Origin: Candidatus Elarobacter sp.
GTDB lineage: Bacteria; Vulcanimicrobiota; Vulcanimicrobiia; Vulcanimicrobiales; Vulcanimicrobiaceae
Assembly (NCBI GenBank): GCA_030150085.1
Contig: JASLGJ010000106.1
Location: forward strand, 1 to 9,665
Length of the DNA: 9,665 bases
Reading direction: 5' to 3'
The notes under the pieces were generated by a model. That model ran no database searches and was not told the origin of the DNA. It saw only the letters and a list, made by a program, of their open reading frames with translations. The position numbers and the translations under genes were made by a program. Positions 1-8,908 of this stretch are shown one piece after another (within the stretch, counting starts at the first letter, position 1; each line of letters begins with the position of its first letter).

Positions 1-420
1 GCACCGGAGGACGAGCGCTCCAAGTATCTCTACGCGCTGGCGGAGGCGGAGAACGCCCGCAAGCGCCTGGAGCGGCGCGCGGAGGAGGGCCTGCGCGCGC
101 TCAAGCGGCGCCTGCTGCTGGGGTTCTTGCCGGTGCTCGACAACCTCGAGCGCGCCCTCGCGTACGGCGACTCGAAGGACCTGCGCGAGGGCCTCGCCGC
201 GACGCTGCGCGGCTTCGAGGACGCGCTCGAGCGCGAGGGGGTGACGCCGCTCGAGCCGACGGCCGGCCGGCGCTTCGACCCCAGCGTGGCCGAGGCAGTG
301 GGCACCGAGCGCGGCGAGGGCGTGCCCGACGAGACCGTGCTCTCCGAGGAGCGGCGCGGCTACCGGCTCGACGGCGAGCTGCTGCGCCCCGCGCGCGTGA
401 TCGTGTCCCAGAGCGGATAA
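1..420 (+). CDS. grpE: GrpE, nucleotide exchange factor of DnaK (5'-truncated by window edge)
   Basis: The frame is open from base 1 to TAA at 418-420 and gives the last 139 residues; the start lies outside the window. GrpE is a cytoplasmic homodimer that releases ADP from DnaK during refolding. Visible family marks are the long helix [16 protein letters not shown], the helix segment [11 protein letters not shown], and the C-terminal beta domain with [26 protein letters not shown] and a final strand [10 protein letters not shown]. The usual family signature has His in the FDP-x-x-H-E-A-V stretch; here that position is Ala. The acidic N-terminal tail and the start of the coiled coil are missing only because of the window edge. 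dnaJ follows 13 nt downstream, so the two are very probably cotranscribed; dnaK and any hrcA would have to lie upstream or elsewhere. Identification is secure from the C-terminal domain. Confidence 0.95.
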   Translation, partial: APEDERSKYLYALAEAENARKRLERRAEEGLRALKRRLLLGFLPVLDNLERALAYGDSKDLREGLAATLRGFEDALEREGVTPLEPTAGRRFDPSVAEAVGTERGEGVPDETVLSEERRGYRLDGELLRPARVIVSQSG

Positions 421-433
421 CATCGCTTGCACC

Positions 434-1456
434 ATGGCCGTCAGCTACAAGGACTACTACGAGCTCCTCGGCGTCCCCAAGGGCGCGAGCGAGAAAGAGA
501 TCAAGGCGGCGTACCGCAAGCTCGCGCGCAAGTGGCACCCCGACGCCAACCCCGACGACAAGAGCGAAGCCGAGGAGAAGTTCAAGGAGCTCCAAGAGGC
601 CTACGAGGTCCTGGGCGATCCCGCCAAGCGCAAGAAATACGACGTGCTGGGGAGCGACTGGAAGCAGGCTTCGGAGCAGGCCGAGCAGCAGCGCCGCCAG
701 CGCACCGAGCGCGGGGCGAGCGGCGGCACGCGCGGCTTCCGCTTTGAGGAGGCCGGCGGCGACGGCTTCAGCTCGGCCGGGTTCTCGGACTTCTTCGACG
801 CGTTCTTCTCCGACGTGGGGCGGCGCGAGACGGCGACGGCGGACGTCCCGCGCCGCGGCCGCGACCTGGAAGGCGAGATCGCGGTCGGCCTGCGCGACGC
901 CTACGAGGGCGCGACGAAGTCGGTCACGCTGCAGCTCGACGACGTCTGCCCGGAGTGCGGCGGCACGGGGCTCAAGGCGCGCCGCGTCTGCCCGACCTGC
1001 CACGGCACCGGGCGCGTCACCACCACGAAAACCTTGGAGGTGCGGATTCCGCGCGGCGTGCGCGAGGGCCAGCGCATTCGGCTCCACGGCCAAGGCGGAC
1101 GCGGCACCCACGGCGGCCCGCCGGGCGATCTCTACCTCACCGTGCAGGTCGAGGAAGACCCGCTCTTCGAGCGCGAGGGGGACGACCTCTACGTCGACCA
1201 GCCGGTGAGCGTGTCCACCCTGGCGCTGGGCGGCCAGGTGCGCGTGCCGACCATGACCGGCGAGGTCGAGATGCGCATCCCGCCCGAGACCCAGAACGAG
1301 CAGCTCATGCGCCTGGCCGGCAAAGGCATGCCGCACCCCAACAGCCGCCGCCACGGCGACCAGTACGTCCGCCTCATCGCCCGCCTCCCCAAACCGCTGA
1401 GCGAGCGCGAGCGGGAGCTGTTCCGCGAGCTGGCCGCGGCGGGACGAACGGGTTAG
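434..1456 (+). CDS. dnaJ: DnaJ-type co-chaperone with a reduced, two-motif zinc finger
   Basis: This 340-residue Hsp40 delivers unfolded clients to DnaK and stimulates its ATPase. Order of parts: J domain at about residues 5-71 with HPD at 35-37; a Q/R/E-rich linker (about 75-98); a G/F-rich segment (about 100-128, with repeated F-D-F-F residues); a zinc region; then two beta-rich client-binding domains and a C-terminal helix. The zinc region has only two CxxCxGxG motifs, CPECGGTG (172-179) and CPTCHGTG (186-193), enough for one zinc. Canonical DnaJ has four motifs and two zincs, and CbpA has none, so this is an intermediate form of slightly short length. ATG 434 is chosen because the J domain begins at once. 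No good Shine-Dalgarno precedes it, so translation may be coupled to grpE, which ends 13 nt upstream. A CbpA/DnaJ2 label is possible. Confidence 0.93.
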   Translation: MAVSYKDYYELLGVPKGASEKEIKAAYRKLARKWHPDANPDDKSEAEEKFKELQEAYEVLGDPAKRKKYDVLGSDWKQASEQAEQQRRQRTERGASGGTRGFRFEEAGGDGFSSAGFSDFFDAFFSDVGRRETATADVPRRGRDLEGEIAVGLRDAYEGATKSVTLQLDDVCPECGGTGLKARRVCPTCHGTGRVTTTKTLEVRIPRGVREGQRIRLHGQGGRGTHGGPPGDLYLTVQVEEDPLFEREGDDLYVDQPVSVSTLALGGQVRVPTMTGEVEMRIPPETQNEQLMRLAGKGMPHPNSRRHGDQYVRLIARLPKPLSERERELFRELAAAGRTG

Positions 1457-1613
1457 CTCGGGCGGCGCAATCGCGCTTGCGGTTCGGCCGCGTGCGTTGC
1501 CTTCAGCGGTGGGAATAAGGTCGGCAGGAGAAGGCTGACCACGGGGCTTCCGCGCCGGGCAGGACTCGACGCGATCGATCGTCGGTCTGCTTCCCCGTAC
1601 GAAAGGTCCGCTC

Positions 1614-2171
1614 ATGACCCAACATCTTGCTCGCGAGTGGTGGCTGGTCGCGCTGCGCGGTGCGCTCAGCATCGTCTTCGGCATCGTGGCGTTCGCTTGG
1701 CCGGGCATGACACTGCTCGCACTGGTCATCTTCTTCGGTGCCTACATGTTCGTCGACGGCGTCGTGGCGCTGGCGCAGGCGATCCGCTTCCGGCACGACC
1801 GCGAGCGCTGGCCGATGCTGCTCCTCGAAGCCGTGCTGGGGATCGCGGTGGGCATCGTGACCTTCTTGGTCCCCGGCATCGCGGCGCTGGCCTGGCTGTA
1901 CACGATCGCGGCCTGGGCGATCGTCACCGGCATCCTCGAGATCGTGCTGGCGATCCGCCTGCGGCGCGAGATCAAGAACGAGATCTTCGTGGCGCTGACC
2001 GGCATCGTGTCGATCGCGCTGGGCGTCGTGCTGGTGCTGATGCCGCTGGCCGGCCTGGTGGCCTGGGTGTGGACGATCGGGGCCTACGCGATCGTGTTCG
2101 GCGTGCTGCTGATCGGCCTGGCGATCCGGCTGCGCTCCATCACTTCGTCGCCGCTCTCGCCGGCGGTCTAG
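1614..2171 (+). CDS. HdeD/DUF308-family six-helix membrane protein
   Basis: The 185-residue product is almost entirely hydrophobic, with about six membrane helices and short charged loops, matching the HdeD/DUF308 family. E. coli HdeD is linked to acid resistance at high cell density, but the molecular function of the family is not well known. Three internal repeats of roughly 48 residues are visible (about 13-60, 70-118 and 126-175). Each is a helix pair with a Pro or Pro-Gly turn, and each ends in a similar basic motif (AIRFR, AIRLR, AIRLR). The start ATG 1614 has a GAAAGG Shine-Dalgarno at 1601-1606, 7 nt away. The gene lies 157 nt after dnaJ on the same strand; I see no convincing promoter or terminator in that gap. 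Its TAG stop (2169-2171) overlaps the stop of the convergent regulator gene, leaving no room for a separate terminator. Confidence 0.85.
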   Translation: MTQHLAREWWLVALRGALSIVFGIVAFAWPGMTLLALVIFFGAYMFVDGVVALAQAIRFRHDRERWPMLLLEAVLGIAVGIVTFLVPGIAALAWLYTIAAWAIVTGILEIVLAIRLRREIKNEIFVALTGIVSIALGVVLVLMPLAGLVAWVWTIGAYAIVFGVLLIGLAIRLRSITSSPLSPAV

Positions 2172-2407
2172 GCGTCGTCCGAAGCAGCCCGCGCACGGCA
2201 TTCCGCCACGATGTCCCGCATGAAGCGCATGCCGAACTTCTCGCGGATCGATTTGCAGACCGTTCGGACGGTGTGAACGCTGACGCCGAGTTCCGCGGCG
2301 ATGGCCGGCGTTTGCTTGCCGTCGATCAAACGGGCGAGGATGCGGCGCTCGTTGGGGGTCAGCTTCCTCGAGCGGCCCAGTTCGGGTTTCGGATCACCTG
2401 CGCACAA
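2168..2407 (-). CDS. HTH-only LuxR/GerE-type DNA-binding protein, TTG start
   Basis: This 79-residue protein is essentially one LuxR/GerE helix-turn-helix. LTPNERRILARLIDG (residues 16-30) starts the domain and GVSVHTVRTV (41-50) contains the recognition helix, followed by a basic helix with KSIREKFGM. No receiver, PAS, ATPase or ligand-binding domain is attached, so it resembles stand-alone proteins such as Bacillus GerE (about 74 residues). The frame is open upstream to a stop at 2480-2482 but holds no ATG or GTG there. The TTG at 2407-2405 is preceded by a strong Shine-Dalgarno, AAGGAGG (2422-2416), 8 nt away, which fixes the start. The gene lies 77 nt downstream of the helical-repeat LuxR gene on the same strand and is probably cotranscribed with it. 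It could be a DNA-binding partner or a competitor at that protein's sites; this is inference. Confidence 0.75.
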   Translation of the reverse strand: MCAGDPKPELGRSRKLTPNERRILARLIDGKQTPAIAAELGVSVHTVRTVCKSIREKFGMRFMRDIVAECRARAASDDA

Positions 2408-2410
2408 CGG

Positions 2411-2435
2411 CGACGCCTCCTTCGTATCGGCGTCG
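2411..2435 (-). promoter_or_regulatory. Inverted repeat enclosing the Shine-Dalgarno of the HTH-only LuxR gene
   Basis: Seven-base arms (CGACGCC at 2411-2417 and GGCGTCG at 2429-2435) match perfectly around an 11-nt spacer. In the minus-strand mRNA the hairpin loop holds AAGGA of the AAGGAGG ribosome site and the stem locks its final GG. The TTG start follows 3 nt after the stem. This could dampen or regulate translation; equally it could be a DNA operator, or chance in G+C-rich DNA. Confidence 0.45.
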
Positions 2436-2484
2436 ATGATGCGGGTGCCGGGCTGGTGCCGTCGAGTCGGGAAGATGCCTTACT

Positions 2485-4122
2485 CTAGCTGCGCGCCGTC
2501 CGCTGCGGGTGGTGGAGCGTCACGATGCGGCGCCGGAGGGCCTCGGCGGCCAGCTCGCCGCGGTTGTGGACGTCGAACTTGCGAAAGAGCGTCTGCACGT
2601 GGTTGCCCACGGTCTTGACCGATGCTCCACGAGCGGCGGCGACCTCCTTGTACGTCTTCCCCTGCACGAGCAGCCGGAGAACCTCCAGTTCCGTCGGGGT
2701 CACGGTCGGACCGGGGCCGGTCCGTATCTCGGCCAGCTCGCGGGACATCCAGAACGACGGGCCCGCTCCGCGCAGCGCGCTCTCGGCGTACACGATGTAG
2801 TCGTTTGTGCGTGTCAGCCGTGCCAACTGAAGCGCGATCGATGTCGCGCGGCGGCGGTATCCAAGCTTCGACAATACCTCGTAGGACCATGTGAGTGCCT
2901 GAACGGCCTCACTGGTCTCCCCGCGTGCTTCGAGCAGCACCGCTTCGATGGAGCGCTCCATCGCGACGTAGCGGTCCAGGTCTCCGGGTGACGTCTTCAG
3001 CATCGGCAGGATGATCTCGCGGTACTGCGCGAGAAGCGAGTTCGCCGCCTCGGGTTCGTTCGTTTGCGCGACCTCCTCGGCCAGGTAGAGCGGCAGTTGC
3101 TGGAGATCCGATCCCAGGTCACGCAGGTCTAGCGCATCGTAGGCCTCGCGCGCACGCTCGACCAAGTCGGCGTGGGCGTGCCTCTCCCTGAGTCCTCGAA
3201 AGATGGCCGCAAGCCGGCAGAGCGCAACGATGCGGTGCCCATCGCTGCTCGCCGCGATCTCGGCGTGCCGGGCCCAGTGCCGCGCGCCTGGAACGTTTCC
3301 CATTGTCTCGCACATCAGCGATGCCGCCAGGCTCGCCCAGAACCGCCCGAGCGTGACGCCGCTGGTCGACCAATCGAAGCGCCTCAGGCGACGTTCGACC
3401 ATGGGCCATTCCTCGGTCAACAGCAGCTCCGGACACAGCGCGGCGAGTCCGTAGAGAGACCTCGCCTCGACATACCGGTCCCGGCGCCGGCACGTCGCAA
3501 GCGTGCTCAGGGTCGCGCGAAAATACCGTGCGGCGGCCTCGAAGTCGGCGCGGGCGTGGGCGATCCAGCCACGATACTCGAGCGCGTGGGCACGGATGAC
3601 GTCCGCTTCGGTGGGAACGCTCGCCAGAAGTCCGTCGGCATCATCGTATGCGCCCAAGCGGAATTTCGCGATGCCGAGCTGCAAGGCGAGCTCCGCGCGA
3701 AGGTCGGCCCCAGCTTTCTTGGCTTTGCTCGTCATCGCCGAAAGAATCGCTTCGCCCCGCTCCCTCTGGCCGAGCCGTACGTATGCGGCCCCGGTCAACA
3801 TTTGCGCGGCGACGTACTGGTCGGCGGAGAGCGCTGCGAAAGCGATGTCACGAAGCGCATCGAGCGCGCGGTCACCGCGGTCGAGCCTTACGTGGATTCG
3901 TGCACGCAGAAGCGCCACTTCCACTTTCTTGGTCTCGTCCCGTGTATCGATGTTATCGCAGAGTTTGAGGCACGTCTCGAACTCACCATCGTCGTTGGCC
4001 TGCCGGGCGTCGGAAAGCGTCGCGTGTTCGTGAGGCTGGGTTATCTTGAAGGGAACGGCTGACACCTCCACACGCCGAAAGAGGAGACGTGGCCGAGCGG
4101 CGCATTCGGGACGCCCGACCAC
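2485..4122 (-). CDS. Helical-repeat (TPR-like) regulator with C-terminal LuxR HTH
   Basis: The predicted 545-residue protein has a long alpha-helical region made of TPR-like helix pairs (about residues 35-450, for example around GEFETCLKLCDN, LTGAAYVRLGQRERGEAI and LGIAKFRLGAYDDADGLL). A LuxR/GerE HTH follows at about 475-530, with TPTELEVLRLLVQGKTYKEV and the recognition helix ASVKTVGNHV. No Walker A motif is present, so it is not a MalT/LAL-type ATPase, and there is no receiver or kinase domain. TPR regions in regulators usually bind a peptide or protein partner. The start is uncertain. GTG 4122 gives the longest form but lacks a ribosome site, as does GTG 4071. The best Shine-Dalgarno, GGAGGTG (4069-4063), is followed by GTT at 4056, not a normal start. 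A short peptide ORF lies 42 nt upstream and the HTH-only LuxR gene 77 nt downstream. The gene looks less G+C-rich than its neighbours. The target genes and ligand are unknown. Confidence 0.82.
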   Translation of the reverse strand: MVGRPECAARPRLLFRRVEVSAVPFKITQPHEHATLSDARQANDDGEFETCLKLCDNIDTRDETKKVEVALLRARIHVRLDRGDRALDALRDIAFAALSADQYVAAQMLTGAAYVRLGQRERGEAILSAMTSKAKKAGADLRAELALQLGIAKFRLGAYDDADGLLASVPTEADVIRAHALEYRGWIAHARADFEAAARYFRATLSTLATCRRRDRYVEARSLYGLAALCPELLLTEEWPMVERRLRRFDWSTSGVTLGRFWASLAASLMCETMGNVPGARHWARHAEIAASSDGHRIVALCRLAAIFRGLRERHAHADLVERAREAYDALDLRDLGSDLQQLPLYLAEEVAQTNEPEAANSLLAQYREIILPMLKTSPGDLDRYVAMERSIEAVLLEARGETSEAVQALTWSYEVLSKLGYRRRATSIALQLARLTRTNDYIVYAESALRGAGPSFWMSRELAEIRTGPGPTVTPTELEVLRLLVQGKTYKEVAAARGASVKTVGNHVQTLFRKFDVHNRGELAAEALRRRIVTLHHPQRTARS

Positions 4123-4164
4123 GATACGCGGCGGTTCGTTCGCCGTCGCGTCCTCCGATCCGCT

Positions 4165-4308
4165 TCAGCCCAGCGAGGGCAGAAAGACGTCGTATGGCGT
4201 TACGGTGGCGCCGTTGCCGACACCATGACTTCCCGATGGCGGTATACCGGTCGCCATGGTAAGGCCAAGCCCCGCGATCAAGGCCAGAACTTGAACCAAG
4301 AATACCAT
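4165..4308 (-). CDS. Candidate small secreted or membrane peptide (47 aa)
   Basis: The ATG at 4308-4306 is preceded by AAAGG (4322-4318) at 9 nt, a good ribosome site, and the frame runs 47 codons to TGA at 4167-4165. The peptide begins MVFLVQVLALIAGLGLTMAT, a hydrophobic stretch of about 18 residues like a signal-peptide core or a single membrane helix. It then has a Gly/Ser/Pro-rich tail ending YDVFLPSLG. A cleavage after TMA or MATG would leave about 28 residues. There is no basic residue before the hydrophobic core, which is atypical for a Sec signal. The ORF shares its reading frame with the regulator gene that follows, separated by the TGA and 42 nt. I do not recognise the family. Coding status rests on the start context, the hydrophobic pattern and the position, so it could still be a non-coding leader. 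Confidence 0.5.
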   Translation of the reverse strand: MVFLVQVLALIAGLGLTMATGIPPSGSHGVGNGATVTPYDVFLPSLG

Positions 4309-4323
4309 TCTGGAGCACCTTTC

Positions 4324-4371
4324 GGCATCGAATGCCTGTCGTGCCCCAGGGTTAATTCCCTAGGGCACGAC
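4324..4371 (-). promoter_or_regulatory. Tandem-hairpin leader upstream of the peptide ORF
   Basis: In minus-strand sense, a 14-bp hairpin (arms 4371-4358 and 4351-4338, loop AATTAA) is followed after one base by a 5-bp hairpin (GGCAT/ATGCC, 4336-4324). The AAAGG ribosome site (4322-4318) and the ATG (4308) come next. The single irregular pair in the long stem is a U-G wobble in minus-strand RNA but a C-A mismatch in plus-strand RNA, which favours a function in the minus-strand transcript. No T-run follows, so it is not an ordinary intrinsic terminator. It may be an attenuator, a mRNA stabiliser or a regulator-binding palindrome. Confidence 0.55.
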
Positions 4372-4421
4372 GTGCTTTCTCCGCCGATTTCGTGGTGCCG
4401 CCTGTGCCGAACCCTAGGGCA
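4342..4421. repeat. Three copies of a CCCTAGGGCA element
   Basis: CCCTAGGGCA occurs exactly at 4358-4367 and 4412-4421 as direct repeats 54 bp apart. It occurs once inverted with one change at 4342-4351 (TGCCCCAGGG). The core CCCTAGGG is itself palindromic and contains CTAG, a tetranucleotide usually rare in bacterial genomes. Three copies within 80 bp, upstream of the regulator block, suggest operator sites or alternative RNA pairing partners. Confidence 0.5.
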
Positions 4422-4430
4422 TCATTGCCC
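4417..4430 (-). terminator. Short hairpin just after the racemase stop, possible weak terminator
   Basis: GGGCA and TGCCC pair around a 4-nt loop, starting 2 nt past the racemase-family stop codon (TAA, 4435-4433). The following minus-strand bases, TAGGGTTC, do not form a T-run, so termination would be weak or factor-dependent. The hairpin overlaps the third CCCTAGGGCA copy and may belong to the leader structure instead. Confidence 0.25.
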
Positions 4431-4432
4431 GT

Positions 4433-5181
4433 TTACACCGGTGCGGCTGTGCCCGCGACCGCTCGGCGCAATGCCGCACGCGCCAGCAGGCGGGTGGAAT
4501 CGAGCGTCGGCAGTGGGGAATTCGCGTCGCTCAGGACGAGCGGAATCTCCGTGCAGGCGAGGACGACGGCGTCGCAGCCTTCGTTCTTCAACCGTTCGAT
4601 GACGCGCTGGAAGTAGGCCACCGACTCGGGCTTGAACACACCGTACACCAGCTCGTCCATGATGATGCGGCTGAGCTCCGCGCGCTCGGCGGCGTTCGGG
4701 CGCGCGTACTCCAGGCCGCGCGCGGCGAGCTTCTCCGGGTAGACCTCGCTCTCGACCAGCCAGCGCGTGCCGGTCAGGCCGATGCGGCGGAACCCGCGCT
4801 CGGCGGCCTCCGCGGCGGCGACCTCGGCGATGTGCAGCCAGGGCAGCGGCGAGCGCGGCTCGACGTGCGGGAAGGCCTGGTGGATGGTGTTGTCGGGGCA
4901 GATCAGGAAGTCCGCGCCGACCGCCGCGAGCTTGCGCGCGGAAGCCAGCATCAGCTCGCCGACCGCTTCCCAGTCGCCGCGGTAGATGCGCGCCATGTAC
5001 TCGCCGAGCGAGAACGTGTGCAGCGTGACCTCCGGGTGCGCGTGCGGGCCGAGCAGCCGCGCGCCCTCCGTGCAGACCGTCCGGTAGCACAGGGCCGCGC
5101 CCTCGGCCGAGCAGCCGACGATGCCGATGTGCTGCGGCCCGGCGGCCGTGCGCGCCGCGGCGGCCGGGTTCGGCTCGCCCG

Positions 5182-5185
<4 letters not shown>
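4433..5185 (-). CDS. Aspartate/glutamate racemase-family protein
   Basis: The 250-residue protein fits the cofactor-independent Asp/Glu racemase family, in which two cysteines act as the acid and base that invert the alpha carbon. The first half has HIGIVGCSAEGAALCY (19-34) and the first active-site Cys in FLICPDNTIHQAF (Cys96). The second half has VVLACTEIPLVL with Cys211. Length and two-domain symmetry are normal for the family. The Cys96 motif is CPDNT rather than the common CNT or CxNT, so the substrate may differ; aspartate, glutamate or a related acid are the likely candidates. The GTG start (5185-5183) overlaps the mfd stop as GTGA, which implies translational coupling. About 18 Pro/Ala-rich residues precede the first beta strand. 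The enzyme should be cytoplasmic, as no signal peptide is seen. Free D-amino-acid supply is a plausible but unproven role. Confidence 0.85.
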
Positions 5186-8724
<3,539 letters not shown>

Positions 8725-8733
8725 GGGCCCCCT

Positions 8734-8742
8734 ACTCTAGCA
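8734..8742 (-). promoter_or_regulatory. Possible extended -10 promoter of mfd
   Basis: In minus-strand sense TGCTAGAGT (8742-8734) fits an extended -10 element (TGn followed by TAnnnT). The hexamer 17 nt upstream, GTGAAG (8762-8757), is a poor -35. Transcription would begin near 8728-8726, only 2-4 nt before the GTG start, implying a leaderless or nearly leaderless mfd mRNA. Confidence 0.4.
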
Positions 8743-8784
8743 CGAAGGGCACCGAACTTCACCACCAAGCATGCCGCTCACGGA

Positions 8785-8802
8785 GACGCCACGTGTGGCG
8801 TC
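8785..8802. repeat. Perfect 8-bp inverted repeat, 2-nt spacer
   Basis: GACGCCAC (8785-8792) and GTGGCGTC (8795-8802) are exact inverted arms around GT. The site lies upstream of mfd and about 80-100 bp upstream of the hsp20 promoter, so it may be a dimeric regulator's operator. No T-run follows on either strand. Confidence 0.45.
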
Positions 8803-8810
8803 CGCCCTCC

Positions 8811-8827
8811 GCCCACCGCCGGTGGGC
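8811..8827. repeat. Perfect 7-bp inverted repeat, 3-nt spacer
   Basis: GCCCACC (8811-8817) and GGTGGGC (8821-8827) form a stable hairpin with a GCC loop, 8 bp from the neighbouring inverted repeat. It lacks a T-tract on both strands, so it is not an obvious intrinsic terminator. Confidence 0.4.
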
Positions 8828-8881
8828 TTCAAGTCCACTCCGTTGCCTTGCCACCCCAACCACCCGCGCCGATCAGCGCTA

Positions 8882-8908
8882 TTAGCAATCTATTGACAGG
8901 AGTGCCAA
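8882..8908 (+). promoter_or_regulatory. CIRCE operator (HrcA-binding site) of hsp20
   Basis: The CIRCE consensus is TTAGCACTC-N9-GAGTGCTAA. Here TTAGCAATC (8882-8890), a 9-nt spacer and GAGTGCCAA (8900-8908) match 8 of 9 bases in each arm with the exact spacing. The site covers the -35 box of the hsp20 promoter, so HrcA binding would block RNA polymerase. HrcA repression is normally relieved on heat or folding stress. Confidence 0.88.

Noticed and set aside
1466..1481. A weak CGCAA/TTGCG hairpin after the dnaJ stop.
   Set aside because: It has only five base pairs with a 6-nt loop and no T-tract, so it does not support a terminator call.
1572..1583. A CGATCGATCG palindrome upstream of the HdeD-like gene.
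   Set aside because: Short repeats of GATC are common, there is no promoter pairing or second copy, and nothing links it to regulation.
101..1729. A 542-codon open frame on the minus strand opposite grpE and dnaJ.
   Set aside because: It is an antisense shadow caused by G+C-rich codon use, with Ala/Arg-rich low-complexity translation and no domain; grpE and dnaJ are certain on the other strand.
1503..2201. A 232-codon minus-strand frame opposite the HdeD-like gene.
   Set aside because: Its Q/H/D/R-rich translation is typical of antisense to a hydrophobic gene, and the plus-strand product is a clear membrane protein with a ribosome site.
2481..2488. A TACTCTAG octamer shared with the mfd promoter region (8733-8740).
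   Set aside because: At 2485-2487 the CTA is the stop codon of the regulator gene, there is no TGn extension or -35, and an eight-base match is weak evidence of a second promoter.
3172..4062. A 296-codon plus-strand frame opposite the helical-repeat LuxR gene.
   Set aside because: It has no recognisable motifs, while the minus strand has TPR-like helices and a convincing LuxR HTH.
3983..4318. A 111-codon minus-strand frame overlapping the peptide ORF and the regulator start.
   Set aside because: It runs into the regulator gene in a different frame, its translation is Arg/Ser/Gly-rich without hydrophobic pattern, and the 47-codon frame has the better ribosome site and ATG.
8821..8839. A hairpin like a tRNA anticodon arm (GTGGG-CTTCAAG-TCCAC, anticodon UCA as in selenocysteine tRNA).
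   Set aside because: No acceptor stem, D arm or T-loop sequence could be found in the right places on either strand, and its left arm is shared with the stronger 8811-8827 hairpin.
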